Below, piece after piece: positions 21,025 through 32,618 of a stretch of DNA of 64,000 nucleotides (within the stretch, counting starts at the first letter, position 1; each line of letters starts with the position of its first letter). The notes beneath the pieces were generated by a model. It saw only the letters and a program-made list of their open reading frames with translations, was not told the origin of the DNA and did no database searches. This stretch comes from Auricularia sp. M13 (lineage: Eukaryota; Basidiomycota; Agaricomycetes; Auriculariales; Auriculariaceae). The translations under genes and the position numbers were made by a program. Location: contig CM073197.1 of the NCBI GenBank assembly GCA_037042915.1, forward strand, positions 2,232,001 to 2,296,000, written 5' to 3'.

Positions 21025-22416
21025 TCATGCGCCCTTGCGTCGCTGCCGCTCCTCGAAGAGCTTGAGCTGTGCGTGCACTTTCTGCCGGAGCAGCGGTACA
21101 GTCTGCAGCGGCGGACATTGGACCTGTAAGCACTGCGAAGTTGGTTATAACAAGCACCTTGCGTGAATGTCATTAATGGAATACCTGCACATTCTCCCAA
21201 CTGGGCGGCTGTCCTTCAAAGACCACAACTGAACGAACACTGAGGCGATCCAAAAGGTCGTGGCCGGGTTCACCAGGGAAGTTGAGCACGACGCCATCAA
21301 CATGTCGACATTGAACGAGAGCCAACGCTCTCTCCAGACCTGCCAGCAGGGGCCGTTCCCCATCCCGAGCCTCAATGGTATCGTCGCCCCAAACCCCAAC
21401 AATCAGTCTTGAAGGACCCGGGAGGGCCTCCCTTGCTCTCTTGAGAAGCTCAATGTGACCCGCGCCAAAACAATCCCATGCACCATAGATTAGAGCATTA
21501 GGCGTCTCGCCCTGCGTCGGCAGCCGCACGTCTGATTTTGCACAGTCGAGAACGGGCAAGCCACCACTCGACTCTGCGAACTTGTCCAGCAGGTCTAGGA
21601 GGGGCGCTTCAGAAACGATGCGCGGCTTGTCGGGATGCAGAATGCGCTCGATGAGGGATGTTGTAGATATTCCCTCGCTTGATACAAGGTAGGGTGGGCA
21701 TGACATGATTCATTCGAATAGGAGAAAAGACGCACGTCCGCTTGCATTCCATGTAGCGTCCCGCAGCTTTGGCAAACGCGTAGCAATCGTTACCGTCTGC
21801 ATCCTGTTTCGGGCATTAGGTCTCAAAGTGCCAACATAGGAACGGAGCGTACTGACAAGCACGGGGTCGTCTCCATGGACAACATAATCTACCGTTGTAG
21901 AAACCTCGCATCAGCATTTACGAGGAGTAGATGAGGTACCGACCGATCTTGTGCTCGTCAATCGAAGCAAGCTGGGTCACGTAGGGAACGTCCTCAATGA
22001 CCTGATCGACCCATCGACATCCCCGAATGAGGTCGTAGCTACGATTATTGCATGCTTGAGCATCCCCTGATACAGACAGGCGCGGGGAATCTGGAACGCC
22101 GAAGCTACACGCACCGCTCGCGCTCGTCAAATAGTGGTGGGCCTTTATTGCTGCAGTCTTGATAAGATAAGATAAAAGAAGTCTGAACTTGCACTCGCCG
22201 GAGAATCTCTGCGTCAGAATGAACTCCCACAGTGATGTGCACGGGCCCCTCCACGAGGTTTAGCGCCTGGCGGACGGCGTTCGCGTGTGCAAAATGAAAT
22301 CCATCGAAACATCCGTCGAGCCTGCGCAGCGCACATCAATAATGGGATAGTACTGCTGTATCATGGTGTCGGGATACTGACCAGAGACGGGTAGGCTTGC
22401 GTTCGTCGCCGGCCAT
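21025..22416 (-). CDS. ECT1: Ethanolamine-phosphate cytidylyltransferase
   Basis: Eight minus-strand exons join in frame: 22416-22382, 22321-22199, 22150-22115, 22038-21944, 21888-21857, 21803-21736, 21677-21185, 21123-21025; about 326 residues. It makes CDP-ethanolamine from CTP and phosphoethanolamine in the Kennedy pathway, normally at the ER/cytosol face. The N-terminal cytidylyltransferase domain shows WLDGCFDGFHFAHANAVRQ, VGVHSD, KGPPLFDERERYDLIRGCRWVDQV, DYVVHGDD and ISTTSLIERIL. The second domain shows YGAWDCFGAGHIELLKRA and VGVWGDDTI. The HxGH signature of the first domain reads HFAH, and the second-domain equivalent reads GAGH. The second intron appears to start with GC (exon end 22199), the only way I found to keep frame. 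It is divergent from TIP20, with only 70 bp between starts. Confidence 0.88.
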
Positions 22417-22486
22417 TGCAGCGTGGGAAGGCAAACCACGGAGATGCGGACGTTCAACGCGGAGATGTCGCGTCCGTGTCCCGATC
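22417..22486. promoter_or_regulatory. Shared bidirectional promoter, ECT1 / TIP20
   Basis: Only 70 bp separate the two ATG codons of divergent genes, so their core promoters and 5' leaders must overlap. No TATA box is visible. Confidence 0.5.
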
Positions 22487-25412
22487 ATGTCCGCGTTGAC
22501 CCAGACCCTCAATGCGACACGCATACGCGAGCTGCTGCTGCCGGCAGACACGACGCTCGCTGACGAGCGCGCTCTGCAGCGCATTGACGACCAGTTTAGC
22601 TCGCTAGACGACGCGCTGGACCTCGCTGCGCTGGAACGCGCCGTCGATGCTGCCCGCGCCAGGAGCGACGAGCTCAACGCTAAGGTGCTGTCCCGGAAGC
22701 TCTTCTACATGGAATTAGACTCACGCTCTACTGTGGATAGCAAGAGGATAGCGACGCCTCGACGGACAAGTTCATTGCGGACACGATCGCCACTACGCGC
22801 GCGCACTTGCAAAAGGCCCAGCAATTGTCGCTGGAACGACACGCGTTGGCAGACGAGCTGGCTGCACTCACCCAGGAGCTTCAGTCGTCTCTTTCGGATC
22901 CGGACAGACAGCCCACGCTGCTCGAAGAACTTGAGACGTTGCACCGCAAGCTGCGCGAATCCGAAAGCGTCAGAGAATATGTCGGCGTCGTGCACCATGC
23001 ATTGGGCCTCAGGTAAGTTTCGTTGCTGGTTAGCTTCGACACGTGACTTGACAGATTCCAGCGAGAATGCAGCAGCGGCCATGCGCGAAACTCAAGCGCC
23101 CTTGTCCGACATGCATCCTGCTGTCGCGCAATACAAGACCTTACAGGCCTTTGTGGCCTCTGTGAGGGCCACATGTGCTGGTGTGGAAGGCGGCTCTGTC
23201 TTCCTGGTTACCTTCCTGGAATCCGTCCAGAGTAAAGCCTGGGCGGGTATCAAGGACGTCCTTGCCTCGTGCGTGATCATTGCCTCTGAGAGATGTGACT
23301 GAGCCGTATTTCATTCAGCGATCTACTTGCAGCTGCAGAACAAATATCATGGCCTATGATCGTGAAATACGACACCATAGCGCCTGAGCACCGCATACAG
23401 TTTGAAAAGGCCTTCTCGAAGTTGCTCCGTCTTCAAGAGATGTGTGTCCTTGCATGCCTCCTGCCTACGGAATTTTGACATTTATCATAGTGGGGAGAAA
23501 CTTCACCCCAAGGACAGCAAGAAGTCGTTATACGCGTTGCAGGCTCTTGTGCAACCCGTTGCCCTACGATTCAAGTATCACTTCGAAGGCGACCGGGAGA
23601 CCAATAAAGCCAGCAAACCCGAGCTTTTCCTCACGCACATGCTTGATGTGTCGCACAGACATCGACCGTTCCTAGAGAACTACGTGCAGCGACTTCTCGA
23701 CAAGTCGTCATACTCTTCTGTCGATGCCTGGGTGCGACTTTCACAAGCTTATATTCCTTCGTCTCCTGCTTACATGGGCCCAGCGCGAGTTCACTCGGTT
23801 GCTCTTCCCAGTGCTTGCACGCAAGATACGGAGCACAGTCCCCATACTGCTACAACATCCTTCGCTACTGGCACACTTGATATACCAGACTTTATCGTTC
23901 GATGCGGCGTTGCGCGAGGCAGGATTTGATCTCAAAGGAACGATGGTGGCAGTCAAACCCGGGCACGAGGATCAGGAGTGGGACGGTCTAGCGGAAGTTA
24001 TATTGGGAACCTCTGAATGGTTCGAGGCGTGGTTGGAAGCCGAAAAGAGATGTACGTCTTATGTCTCGTCACACTGCCTTTGCGCTTGAACTAACGTGTC
24101 GTGTAGTTGATGACGACCAATACTTAGAAATCATCAGTGCTCCTGACGCCTGGGCCATCGCCGATCAAGATGAGGAGGACGAGGGTAGCGACGTCCGGTC
24201 CACCAACTCGGCTCGACGGGTGAAAGCGCTTATCGAACAAGTGACAGGTACATACCCATCATCTTTCCTAAGAAAGACATCTCAACGCGTACAGACCGGT
24301 ACCAAGCACTCCCGCGTCTGCCACAGCGGGCGCGCTTCCTGCTGCATGTACAGCTACCCATCCTCGATCAATATCGCGCTCGAATAGCAGCGAGTCTCGA
24401 TGCATTCGAAAACCTGTCGTCAACACTCGCCCGTGCCGTACCTGGTGGCCTGACGGGCCAGGTGGACATGGGTGCTAAGCGTCTGACTAGTGGAGTGGAA
24501 GGTGCAAGCCGTCTGGTCAAGGCACTCATCAGTGCGCGCGCTATTGAGAAAGCTATGGTGGGATGGGGAGAGGATGTCGTGAGCATGTCTTCTTATGTTG
24601 CTCGATCGTTGGCTGACTATCACTTGGGAAGTTCTTCCTTGAATTGTGGACAGAGATGAATCGCCGGCCAGCACTGCGCGCCTTAGCGGCGTCGCATCGA
24701 TTCTTGCCTCTAGAAAATACCGGAGACGACGTCGCGAGCACTGCATTTGATGCCCTCGTGGATGCCTATCGGGACATATGTGCGCGAGCGGAGGATATGA
24801 TCGTGCGTCAGGCTGTGGGCGATATCAAAGAGGATTTGCACCCCTACCTTTCTGCGTACGTACTGCAAACCACCGTTTGTCAACTTGCTGAACTCACGCC
24901 GCAGTGGCTGGGACAATGCCGTCGGGAACGCAGAGACACTGACTCTGCCCCCTGGCCTCGCCTTGCCAATCGCTGCACTCGCTGCGCATATCTCCTTTCT
25001 ACGGCAGACGCTGCCAGCAGCGCAGGCCGTCTCGTTATATAGGCGGATCAGCTCTGCATTGGCGGCTCACATAGTTCAACGGGGTATCATCTACCGTGGC
25101 AGGGGCCGCGCGACGATCGCTCATGGTGTACGCTTCGCCGCGGAGGCCCAGGCCTGGGTAGACGCATGTCGTGCTGCGCTGCCTGGTCAACCTGCGCGTC
25201 GCATCGAGGCGCCTTGGGCACACCTGTTGAGTGCCAGTCGCCTCCTGGTCGTGGACGGAGATGAGTTGAAGACGGTGATGGACGTGGTCTTTGGGGACGG
25301 CGATGCTGGAGAGGATGCCAGGCATGAGATCATGCGCGGGTTGGGCGTGGAGCATGTCGACTGGCGAGACGCCAGGGAGATCCTGAGAGCTCGGGTCGAT
25401 TGCGGCCATTAG
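22487..25412 (+). CDS. TIP20: TIP20/RINT1-family ER vesicle-tethering protein (Dsl1 complex subunit)
   Basis: Multi-exon gene starting MSALTQTLNATRIRELLLP (ATG 22487). The N-terminal part is coiled coil (LHLQKAQQLSLERHALADEL near 22800). Then come blocks typical of the RINT1/TIP20 domain: HPAVAQYKTLQAFV, VQPVALRFKYHFEGDRETNK with FLTHMLDVSHRHRPFLENYVQ, REFTRLLFPVLARKI, a segment around GTSEWFEAWLEAEKRF, RFLLHVQLPILDQY, and a helical C-terminus ending near RARVDCGH at 25412. Family members sit on the ER in the Dsl1/NRZ tether, binding SNAREs and COPI vesicles for Golgi-to-ER return traffic; RINT1 also links to RAD50 in animals. Introns are about 50 nt (for example around 23012-23060 and 24050-24105). 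Identification rests on the block order; I did not resolve every exon border. Confidence 0.8.
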
Positions 25413-25654
25413 ACATGATTTCGTTGTGCGTTACTCTTTGGGTCATGTCTACTGTACTATCTGACTGCAGCCAGCCGCCAGTGTCCTGTGTTCTGACTCA
25501 ACAGAAACTCTACCCATGACCATTCAATTCACAGGTTCAGCATCTCACATACTGTATTGTGACGTCAAGTTCTTTTTCTGTGAGACTTGGCGTCGAGTTA
25601 TAAGAAATTGACGATCTACTCGTAGGGTCGAGTACGCGGATCGGTATAAATCAG

Positions 25655-27950
25655 TCAACCCTCAAGTTCCTCCTTGCTCATGGACGAGATGATTTGTCGA
25701 AGCTCCCAAAGCCGTCGCCGCGGATGGTCGCTCTGAAGCGTTAGAGTTTATCATCCTGCGCAGGAGCGAAACCACGGGTGGAGGGAAATCCTGGACCTGC
25801 GCAATGTCAGGTTTAAAGCCAGCATCGAGAATATCATACTCACGGGGAAGTCCTGAACATAGTAGTGTGCAAGCTGCCAAACGTCCGCAAGGAGTGGCGA
25901 GTATGGCTCCCCAGTCATCATTTCAGGTGCGATCGGTCGATCATAGCCTGTCTCTGGATCAGTCGGAACTCCAGTCACGACGTGCGAGCTGGGTGCAGAT
26001 CCGGGCTGAAACCACACTGCAAGCTCGAAATCGATTAAGAAGATCCTGAGGGGGAATAATGATCTAAATGGTTGAGCCGGTGTCTGGGGACGACCAGACA
26101 TGAATTGGTCCGGCCCAGATCCAGTGAAATTCCCCAATAGGTTCCCCATGAAGAGGTCCTTGTAGACGACAGTGAGGGTAAGCCGAAGAGCGTGATGCCA
26201 GCCTGAGCACGTACCCTATGTGCAACGAGCCTTTCATAACAGAAGGCGACGGCCTGACAGTGTCAGTGGATGTAACAAGGTAGCGCAAATCATACCTCTA
26301 AAAGCTGGACCCCAGTGAAAATGTCCTCCGTTACAATCCGTTGGGATATGTTCAGAACCGTTCCATAGTGGTGCCAGCGGAACGCAACACCGTGCAACTG
26401 ACCGGAGCGGAAAAGTTGGACACCTTTGTCCGCTCTCATCCGACATCGACCGTTGCAATCCGTTATTTTGATGGACAGCGTTTCGCAACGGACACGACCG
26501 GACGTCGACGAGCTATTCACTGGCTTTCATTGGACGGTTCCCCAGCTTCAAATTTGGATTTTACTTGGCAATAATGGTAATAGATTATTTCTATTCGATA
26601 TTACGACAGAATAATGTAGTACTATGCTATCAAGCTACTATGTAAATCTGAACCATGCGCCTCACCGATGCAGTGACCAGTGGAGAGCAAGCCTGGTGTC
26701 AAGGAGACAGTATATAGAACAACGGCCATAGCGCACACACACCTTGGGAGCGGGCTGTCCGGCAAGCAGTAACAGGAGCTGCTCAATGGATCAGAATACA
26801 CATGGCGTTGGCATGGTCTGCACGCACCGCTGAACAAGCCTGATGTGCTGTGGAAGCGTGCTATGAGAACCCTGTAGCTGGTTAGCGTTGACGGCGACGG
26901 GCGACGTCGGCGGCGACGTACCATGCGTGCCGCGAGTGTTATCGCGAGAACCTACATACTATTGTCAGTAGGGTGACGACGAAGAAAGCGATGTATGAGA
27001 GGCGCGACGCACCGCGCGGGAAGGGAGGCTTGGCAGAAGTTGAAAGAAAGAGGACAAGGGGGTTTGGCTGACTCTCAAAACTTTCAGTGCGAGGTTGTGC
27101 GCAAACTTGCGGCCGAGTTTGATGAAATGCACGGCGTCGAACTGGGACAAGCAGGTTATGATGTCGATTGACACAAAACCAACAAATTTTGGGCCAACGA
27201 GAGATGTACAACGGAGGGAAGCGTGTACGCCAAGCCTGCTCGCGGATGGTGACGGATTGGAGCACATTTTCCGGTTCAATCAGCGGACTGCAACGGACTG
27301 GGCCGGGGGTGGTTTTCACTGGGGCTGGACAGCGGTCGCTAACATATCTCCAATATCCTCAAAATCCTCCATAGAAACGGGCTCCGAGCCCAGCATAGGG
27401 AATACGGCAAATGTTACATCGTCAAGGGACAGCCACTGCAGAACTGGTATGCTGTGAATCATTCCCGAGGCTATATTACTAGTTGCAAGGCGTTCGAGGG
27501 CGAGCTTACGGTCGGTACCATCCTAACCAATAGTGATGACTCGTATCAGCACATCTCGACCATCCCTAGAGTGGGCAGGACAAAAAAATGGCCCGCTGCA
27601 TAACGTCGTTTATGATGAAGTGTCTTGGATAAATGAGACTAATACTTACCACGAGCGTGAAACGAGGAGAATGGCGAGTGCCTTCGGCCCACTGATACAT
27701 GAGCCCATCTGGAGCAGCCTCGCGTGAGTCAGCAGGTACCACCGTAGCAGGTTGGGTCGGGTGAGGGACCCAGCGTGTAGCCGTGTTCGAGGAAGAACTT
27801 TTCGAATTTGTTCCACACAGTACGAGGATTTACTTCCGCAATATTCTCGCATGCATGCCTCAGGTCGCGAATGGATGTAGGGAAGTCGTGCATTCCGCAG
27901 TCAGATAGGAGGCGAAGGTTTGAGAAAAGGAGGCGATCTTGTTTGGTCAT
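25655..27950 (-). pseudogene. Fungal protein-kinase-like gene split by a TIR element
   Basis: Seen on the minus strand: MTKQDRLLFSNLRLLSDC at 27950, EKFFLEHGYTL, a block GLMYQWAEGTRHSPRF, RDGRDVLIRVITIG, IHSIPVLQWLSLDDV and FPMLGSEP, ending at GDMLATAVQ. After the inserted element (26311-27323) the frame resumes as LLEAVAFCYERLVAHR, then DLFMGN (HRD catalytic loop with Asn), FLIDFELAVW (DFG position reads DFE), RPIAPEMMTGEPYSPLLADVWQL (APE and DVW motifs) and SNASERPSA. These resemble the FunK1-like kinase group expanded in mushrooms. DFE instead of DFG suggests atypical or no catalysis. Frame changes near 27775 and 25705 have no clean intron explanation, consistent with decay. Codons flanking the insertion join exactly, showing that one gene was interrupted. 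Confidence 0.75.
26311..27323. mobile_element. 1,013-bp non-autonomous TIR DNA element with 7-bp TSD
   Basis: Seen: ends CCCAGTGAAAA / TTTTCACTGGG are perfect inverted repeats, extended imperfectly for about 50 bp (TCCGTTACAATCCGTTG against TCCGTTGCAGTCCGCTG on the other strand). The direct repeat GCTGGAC flanks it at 26304-26310 and 27324-27330. Removing the element plus one GCTGGAC restores the kinase frame (AVQ then LLE). The terminal CAGTG recalls hAT ends, but hAT normally duplicates 8 bp and only 7 match here. No transposase is seen. Internal minus ORFs (26939-27319, 26965-27279, 26622-26924) include one hydrophobic stretch (YIAFFVVTLLTIV) that might be captured host sequence. Confidence 0.8.
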
Positions 27951-28165
27951 ATTTGCAATAGTTCTTTGCGTCCGATGTCAACTCAACAGTAAACTCAAAG
28001 TAAACTTGATTTGATTTGCACGCATCTCATATTGGGATAATGGAGATAATTCTGAGAATGACATTAGTTATAGTACAGAACAACGCTCAAACACAATCGG
28101 GGGCAGCGTGGATGGCGTTTACATGTACGCACAAGTTGCCAGTTGGTCGACAGGACTCTGCGCGC

Positions 28166-30108
28166 TCAGGTTTGGCTGACCGGCACGTCACTGTCCACTA
28201 CAGGAGCGAAGCCTGTTGACGCTGGGACTGATGAGTGGAAGTGACCATTCGATGCCGCTGGTGCGAATGACCCATCGCCATCATCGCCCTGGCCCCTAGA
28301 GACACGAGTGAGTGCTTCCCTTCTCTTGCGACGGCTACCGTGCTCGGAGTCGTCGAAATTCCGAATATAATACGCCAGGTCGGCCTGCTCGTCGACCTCA
28401 CACTGGCTGTAGCCATTGCCGAGCCAAAGGAAACGGTTACCGCGGTAGCGGACGTCCCAGTCCTCCCAGCGCGGCTGTTTCAGAGCTTCGATGTAATGCA
28501 GCGTACTGCCTGGCCAGAGCGCCGTGATGCGTCCGCTGGTAGAATGTTTCTTGTACCAGCTGCTACACTCGTCGTTCCAGACAGTACGCTGCATGAACCA
28601 GTCTACATAATCGTTGAACTCATCGACCGCCTGCCGGCTCGGCGTGAGAGAATGGATGTTCTCCGTCTGCCAGCGGTCGACACACAGCATCACGTAGTCG
28701 ACGGCGGCTTCGAGGCCGGTTATGACTGGGCCATTCCCCACGGCGCTGCTGGGTCCAAAGAGGACGAAGTAGTTGGGCATACCACCAGCCGCGAGTGAGA
28801 AGTACCCGCGCGCTTCATGCTCCCACTCGTCGCGCAGGTCACGGCCATTGAGGCCGATGATAGGGAAACGCGGGCGATAGCCTGTGTTGAATCCCGTCGC
28901 GCAGATGATAGTGTCGAGAGTGTGGCGCGACCCATCCGCGGCGATACACCCATTCTCGGTGAGCTCGACGACGCCAGAGCGCACGACTTCGACGTTGGGC
29001 GCCTGGATGGCCTCGAGGTAACCTGGTCCCGGGGTAAATCGCCTACAGCCGATGCTCCATTTAGGAACGAGCAAGTCGGCCAGGAGCGGATCAGCGATCT
29101 TCGACCGCATCGCCTTGTCCAATGCCGCCTGCGAAAGGGCATGTTGCTCAGACTCCCGAATGAATATTCCTAAGCGAGCGCACGTTTGGTTAGACAGTGC
29201 GAGCGAGAAAAAATTCAGGAGGTCTGACCGAAAAGGCTATTCATGCGTGATTCCTGTTGCTTTCTGTACTTCAGAAAGAATTCAGGATCGTTCTTGAACC
29301 TCTCCTTCTCCTCTGCAGTGTATGCTCTCTGCCCTTCGCTACCGAACGGCGGCGCGATCCATGTCGGACCGCGGATGAAGGTCGTTAGGTGACTAACTTC
29401 AGGTTGGATGGCAGGTAACACTTGGATAGCAGATGATCTATGAGTATTATGTCAGCCCGTTGAGGAAACAGGTCTCATTATTCGAACTTACCCGTTGCCA
29501 ATCAAGCCGACTCGTTTACCGCGGAGGTCGTAGTCCGCAGGCCAGTTCGCAGTGTGAAGTAAGTCTCCCTTGAAGGCATCGAGGTTGCGAACGTCCGAAG
29601 GCCAACGCCATTCGTTCAAAAAGCCGGTAGCGTTGATGAAGATGTCGCACTTGTCGTGCACAATAGCGCCAGTCTCGAGGTCCTGAATGTCGACATTCCA
29701 GACGCCCTGCGCGTCGTGCCACTCGGCGCGCGTAACGAGGTGCCTAGTCTTCACGTACTTGTCCAGGCCGAATGTCGCCGCGAAGCGCAGGAAGTACTCG
29801 CGAATCTGCTGCGAGCCCGAGTAGACGTGCGAGTACTCCACGTTCGGAAAGAACGTGTACGTGTAGACGTGGGCGGGAATATCGCACGCGCAGCCGGGGT
29901 AGCGGTTCTCGGTCCACGTCCCACTGGGCTCGGCGTTCTTCTCGTAGATCGTAAGGGAGAAGTTGTGGAACGACCTCTGGAGCTTGTACGCAACGAGCAG
30001 TCCCGATGCACCTGCGCCGACGGTGATGATGCGCACGTGCCGCTCGGCGTGGATGGGCTGCGTGGCACGGGGGGAGTTGGAGAAGTCCGCCGCGACTGGT
30101 GGTGACAT
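28166..30108 (-). CDS. Baeyer-Villiger-type flavin monooxygenase
   Basis: Three exons (30108-29492, 29437-29229, 29169-28166) join in frame to 609 residues. The FAD-binding motif is GAGASG in RIITVGAGASGLLVAYKL (about residues 26-45). The type I BVMO fingerprint FxGxxxHxxxW is present as FKGDLLHTANWP. The NADPH-binding Rossmann motif GLIGNGSSAIQV spans the first intron. Also present are YPGCACDIPAHVYTYTF and the ATGFNTGYRPRFP motif near the end of the FAD domain. The enzyme would insert oxygen next to a ketone, or oxidise a soft nucleophile, using NADPH and O2. In mushrooms such genes serve secondary metabolism or ketone catabolism, and the substrate is not predictable. ATG 30108 (MSPPVAADF) was preferred over the in-frame ATG at 30165 because it sits just before the conserved part. 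There is no biosynthetic cluster beside it. Confidence 0.9.
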
Positions 30109-31672
30109 GCTGGCGACAGAGTTTGCGAGGGGATGGCAAACAATGGCAGGAGGGAGTCTGATCAAATGCCTCAGCTACGCACGCTATAAAGACCTCTCTG
30201 AATCCGTTCCGGCTGTCGAGTAGACGATGCTCCGAGCACAGAGAACCACGAAGTACTTCATGCAGGGAGCAATAAACACACCGCGCTAAGCTGCGTAGTG
30301 TCAGCGGGCACGTGAGTGCGGAAAACATGCTGGAAGTAACGGTGCCGCACAATTCTGACGGCGACATGCTCTGGCGTTCACTTCTTCCCGAAATCCCAGG
30401 CATTAGTTCCGATCTCGAATGCCTATGACGCCGCGTTAACATTATCGGGCTCACACCGAATATTCTGCATATTCTGCACCTGGAACTGCTTGAAGGGTCG
30501 GCCGATCGCCATGAAAAACATCTCCTCGCCGGCTTATAGATGGATAAAGGCGACGGCTGCTCTATGCGCGAGAGCCAGATCACTCCATCCCCGGCCAAAG
30601 CGCGAATAAGCCGAACATCACGCTGCTCTGAGCTGGCCAAATTGGCATTCCATCGAAGACCAGAGGTGAGTCGGGTTCGTAGGTTTAAGCTGCTCGTTGT
30701 TCATATCGCGGTGCCACAACGACGGTGTCGGGTAAAGCCATGGAGAGCCCCGACGACGGTTGTTGGTCCTGAAAATTACGACCAAGAGCCGAGTTTGGAG
30801 ACAGACATGGTAGCCCCAGAGCGTGGAGAGACTGACGAGGTAGGCGAGTTGTGCCTACGTCAGAGCAGCGGCGGCAGTCCCAGTAATGCACCCAGATGCT
30901 GAGAGCCGCTCAGAAATAGCAGAAAAGAGCAAAATGGGCCTCCGGCGGAGCTACTCCTGCCGGTTGATGTAGGTCTGAGAGGGCCGAGACCGCGGCCAAC
31001 AGCACTCTGCCTTGAACCACTTCCATCTCCCAGGACGCTCGCCAGACTGTCTCATGCAGAAGGCCGCGCGATGGGAAAAGCGTGCCGGACGTCGGACCAA
31101 CTACGCAACCTCGACGCGCGCTGCAATGGCAGGCGTTGAATACATGCTCGTTGCATATACTGCGAGCTTCGACCATTCTGCGCCTAGCCTTTGCAGGACC
31201 AGTCGTTGTTGCGCATGCTCTTGTCCGCTGGCGCCATTTACGGACCCATGGATGGTGGCGGAAGTCTCAGCGGCCCCTCGTCATTCTCGCGTGATTTCCG
31301 CACCTTCGCCCGCGCTGTGCATGTTTCCTGGACTTAGTCTGCGTTAGCGCAGGGAAATGCGCGTAATGGGACGAGCGACCGACCACGGCGGATGCGATTT
31401 CAATACCGAGCGGGGTTTCAGACGCGCTTGCCAGTTGCCTGGACGTTCTGAAATGCGCGCGACAGTTTTGCTTCGATTACCCTGGCGCCCCGTGCCGCGC
31501 CACAAGACACCTAGTCATGTGTACAATACGCAACCCGCCCAGAGGATGGCGACACCAGCTCCCATACCCGGAAACCGGTGAGCACATCCAAACCGCGCTA
31601 TAAAACTGCCTATCTAATCCAAGACCCCCCAGGGTACATCCGCCGACCTTCTCTTCCTCAAGTACACAGCAA
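30109..31672. other. 1.56-kb intergenic stretch
   Basis: Open frames here (for example 30540-30902 plus, 31012-31347 plus) show no recognisable motif, and their composition matches random frames of GC-rich DNA. I see no repeat or RNA gene. The right end (about 31590-31670) is the promoter/leader of the carbonic anhydrase gene. Confidence 0.5.
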
Positions 31673-32389
31673 ATGGCCACCCATCTTGACGAAGCAAACG
31701 CCGTTCACGTCGCAAACTTCGGAGATAAGGGCAAGCTGGTGCTCGCACCGCCGTCCAAGAAGGTATGTCATCGTTCGTCCTTTTTAGCTCAGCCCGCACT
31801 CACTCAATTTCGTTAGCTCATTGTCGGTATGTATCTTCAAATCAACGGGAGACGACAGGTCCTGACGCATACTAGTCACTTGTATGGATGCCCGCATCGA
31901 GTGAGCCATGGCGGCCAGTTGCTATGTGCCCATTTAACTATATTACGTTGTAGTACATCTTCTGCCTTTGGGCTACAGGAAGGCGAAGCCCATGTCATTC
32001 GTAACGCTGGAGGACGAGTGTACGCAGAATGACGCGCCTTCCATGGTCCACCCCTGACATCATGTGACCTCAGTCAGGACTCCCTCAGAAGCATCATAGT
32101 CTCCCAGCGCCTCCTGGCCACGAACGAGATCGCAGTGGTTCAGCACACGGATTGCGGCATGCTCACATTCACCAACCCCGATCTCCGTAGCCAGCTCACT
32201 CAAGTGCACCCCGAGCACCAGAGCCAGATTGAGCAGATCGACTTCCTTCCGATTCCGAATCTCGAACAAGGAGTACGGGAGGACGTGCAATGGCTTAAGT
32301 CCCACCCGCTTGTCCTCAAGGATACTGTCGTGACCGGCTGGGTGTATGACGTGAAGACAGGCAAGGTGAGGCTGGTCTCGATGCGTTAA
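31673..32389 (+). CDS. Small beta-class carbonic anhydrase
   Basis: Five exons (31673-31762, 31817-31826, 31876-31900, 31954-32019, 32074-32389) give 168 residues. Zinc-site motif TCMDARID (Cys, Asp, Arg of the CxDxR signature) is assembled across three exons. Then come GEAHVIRNAGGRV, DSLRSIIVSQRLLATNEI and the second zinc motif HTDCGM (His and Cys). Beta-CAs interconvert CO2 and bicarbonate. This short form, with the C-terminus VVTGWVYDVKTGKVRLV, resembles the compact microbial subgroup and not the roughly 230-residue fungal Can/Nce103 type. The second exon is only 10 nt. No targeting peptide is evident, so it is probably cytosolic. Confidence 0.9.
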
Positions 32390-32618
32390 AGCGCACGAAC
32401 TCCCAAGTTGCTGACACATCTTTTGGCGCCCAGGTTAATCAGGTCGTGTAAATAGTACTCTACAATATTGGCTGTTCCGTTGTTCTCGCTTCCCTCTGCA
32501 AATTCCTGGTCCGAAATGCCCCGTCTAACGAATATCGGACAGTGAACGCGTCGCCGGAAGTCCGGACTCACGGAAGACAGGCAAAGCCCCTTTTCGCTAT
32601 CCCTTTTGACGCTTGACC

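Noticed and set aside
22157-22195. Short 37-nt GT-AG intron alternative in ECT1
   Set aside because: It would produce a peptide without family resemblance, whereas the GC-AG alternative gives the conserved KGPP...ERY block.
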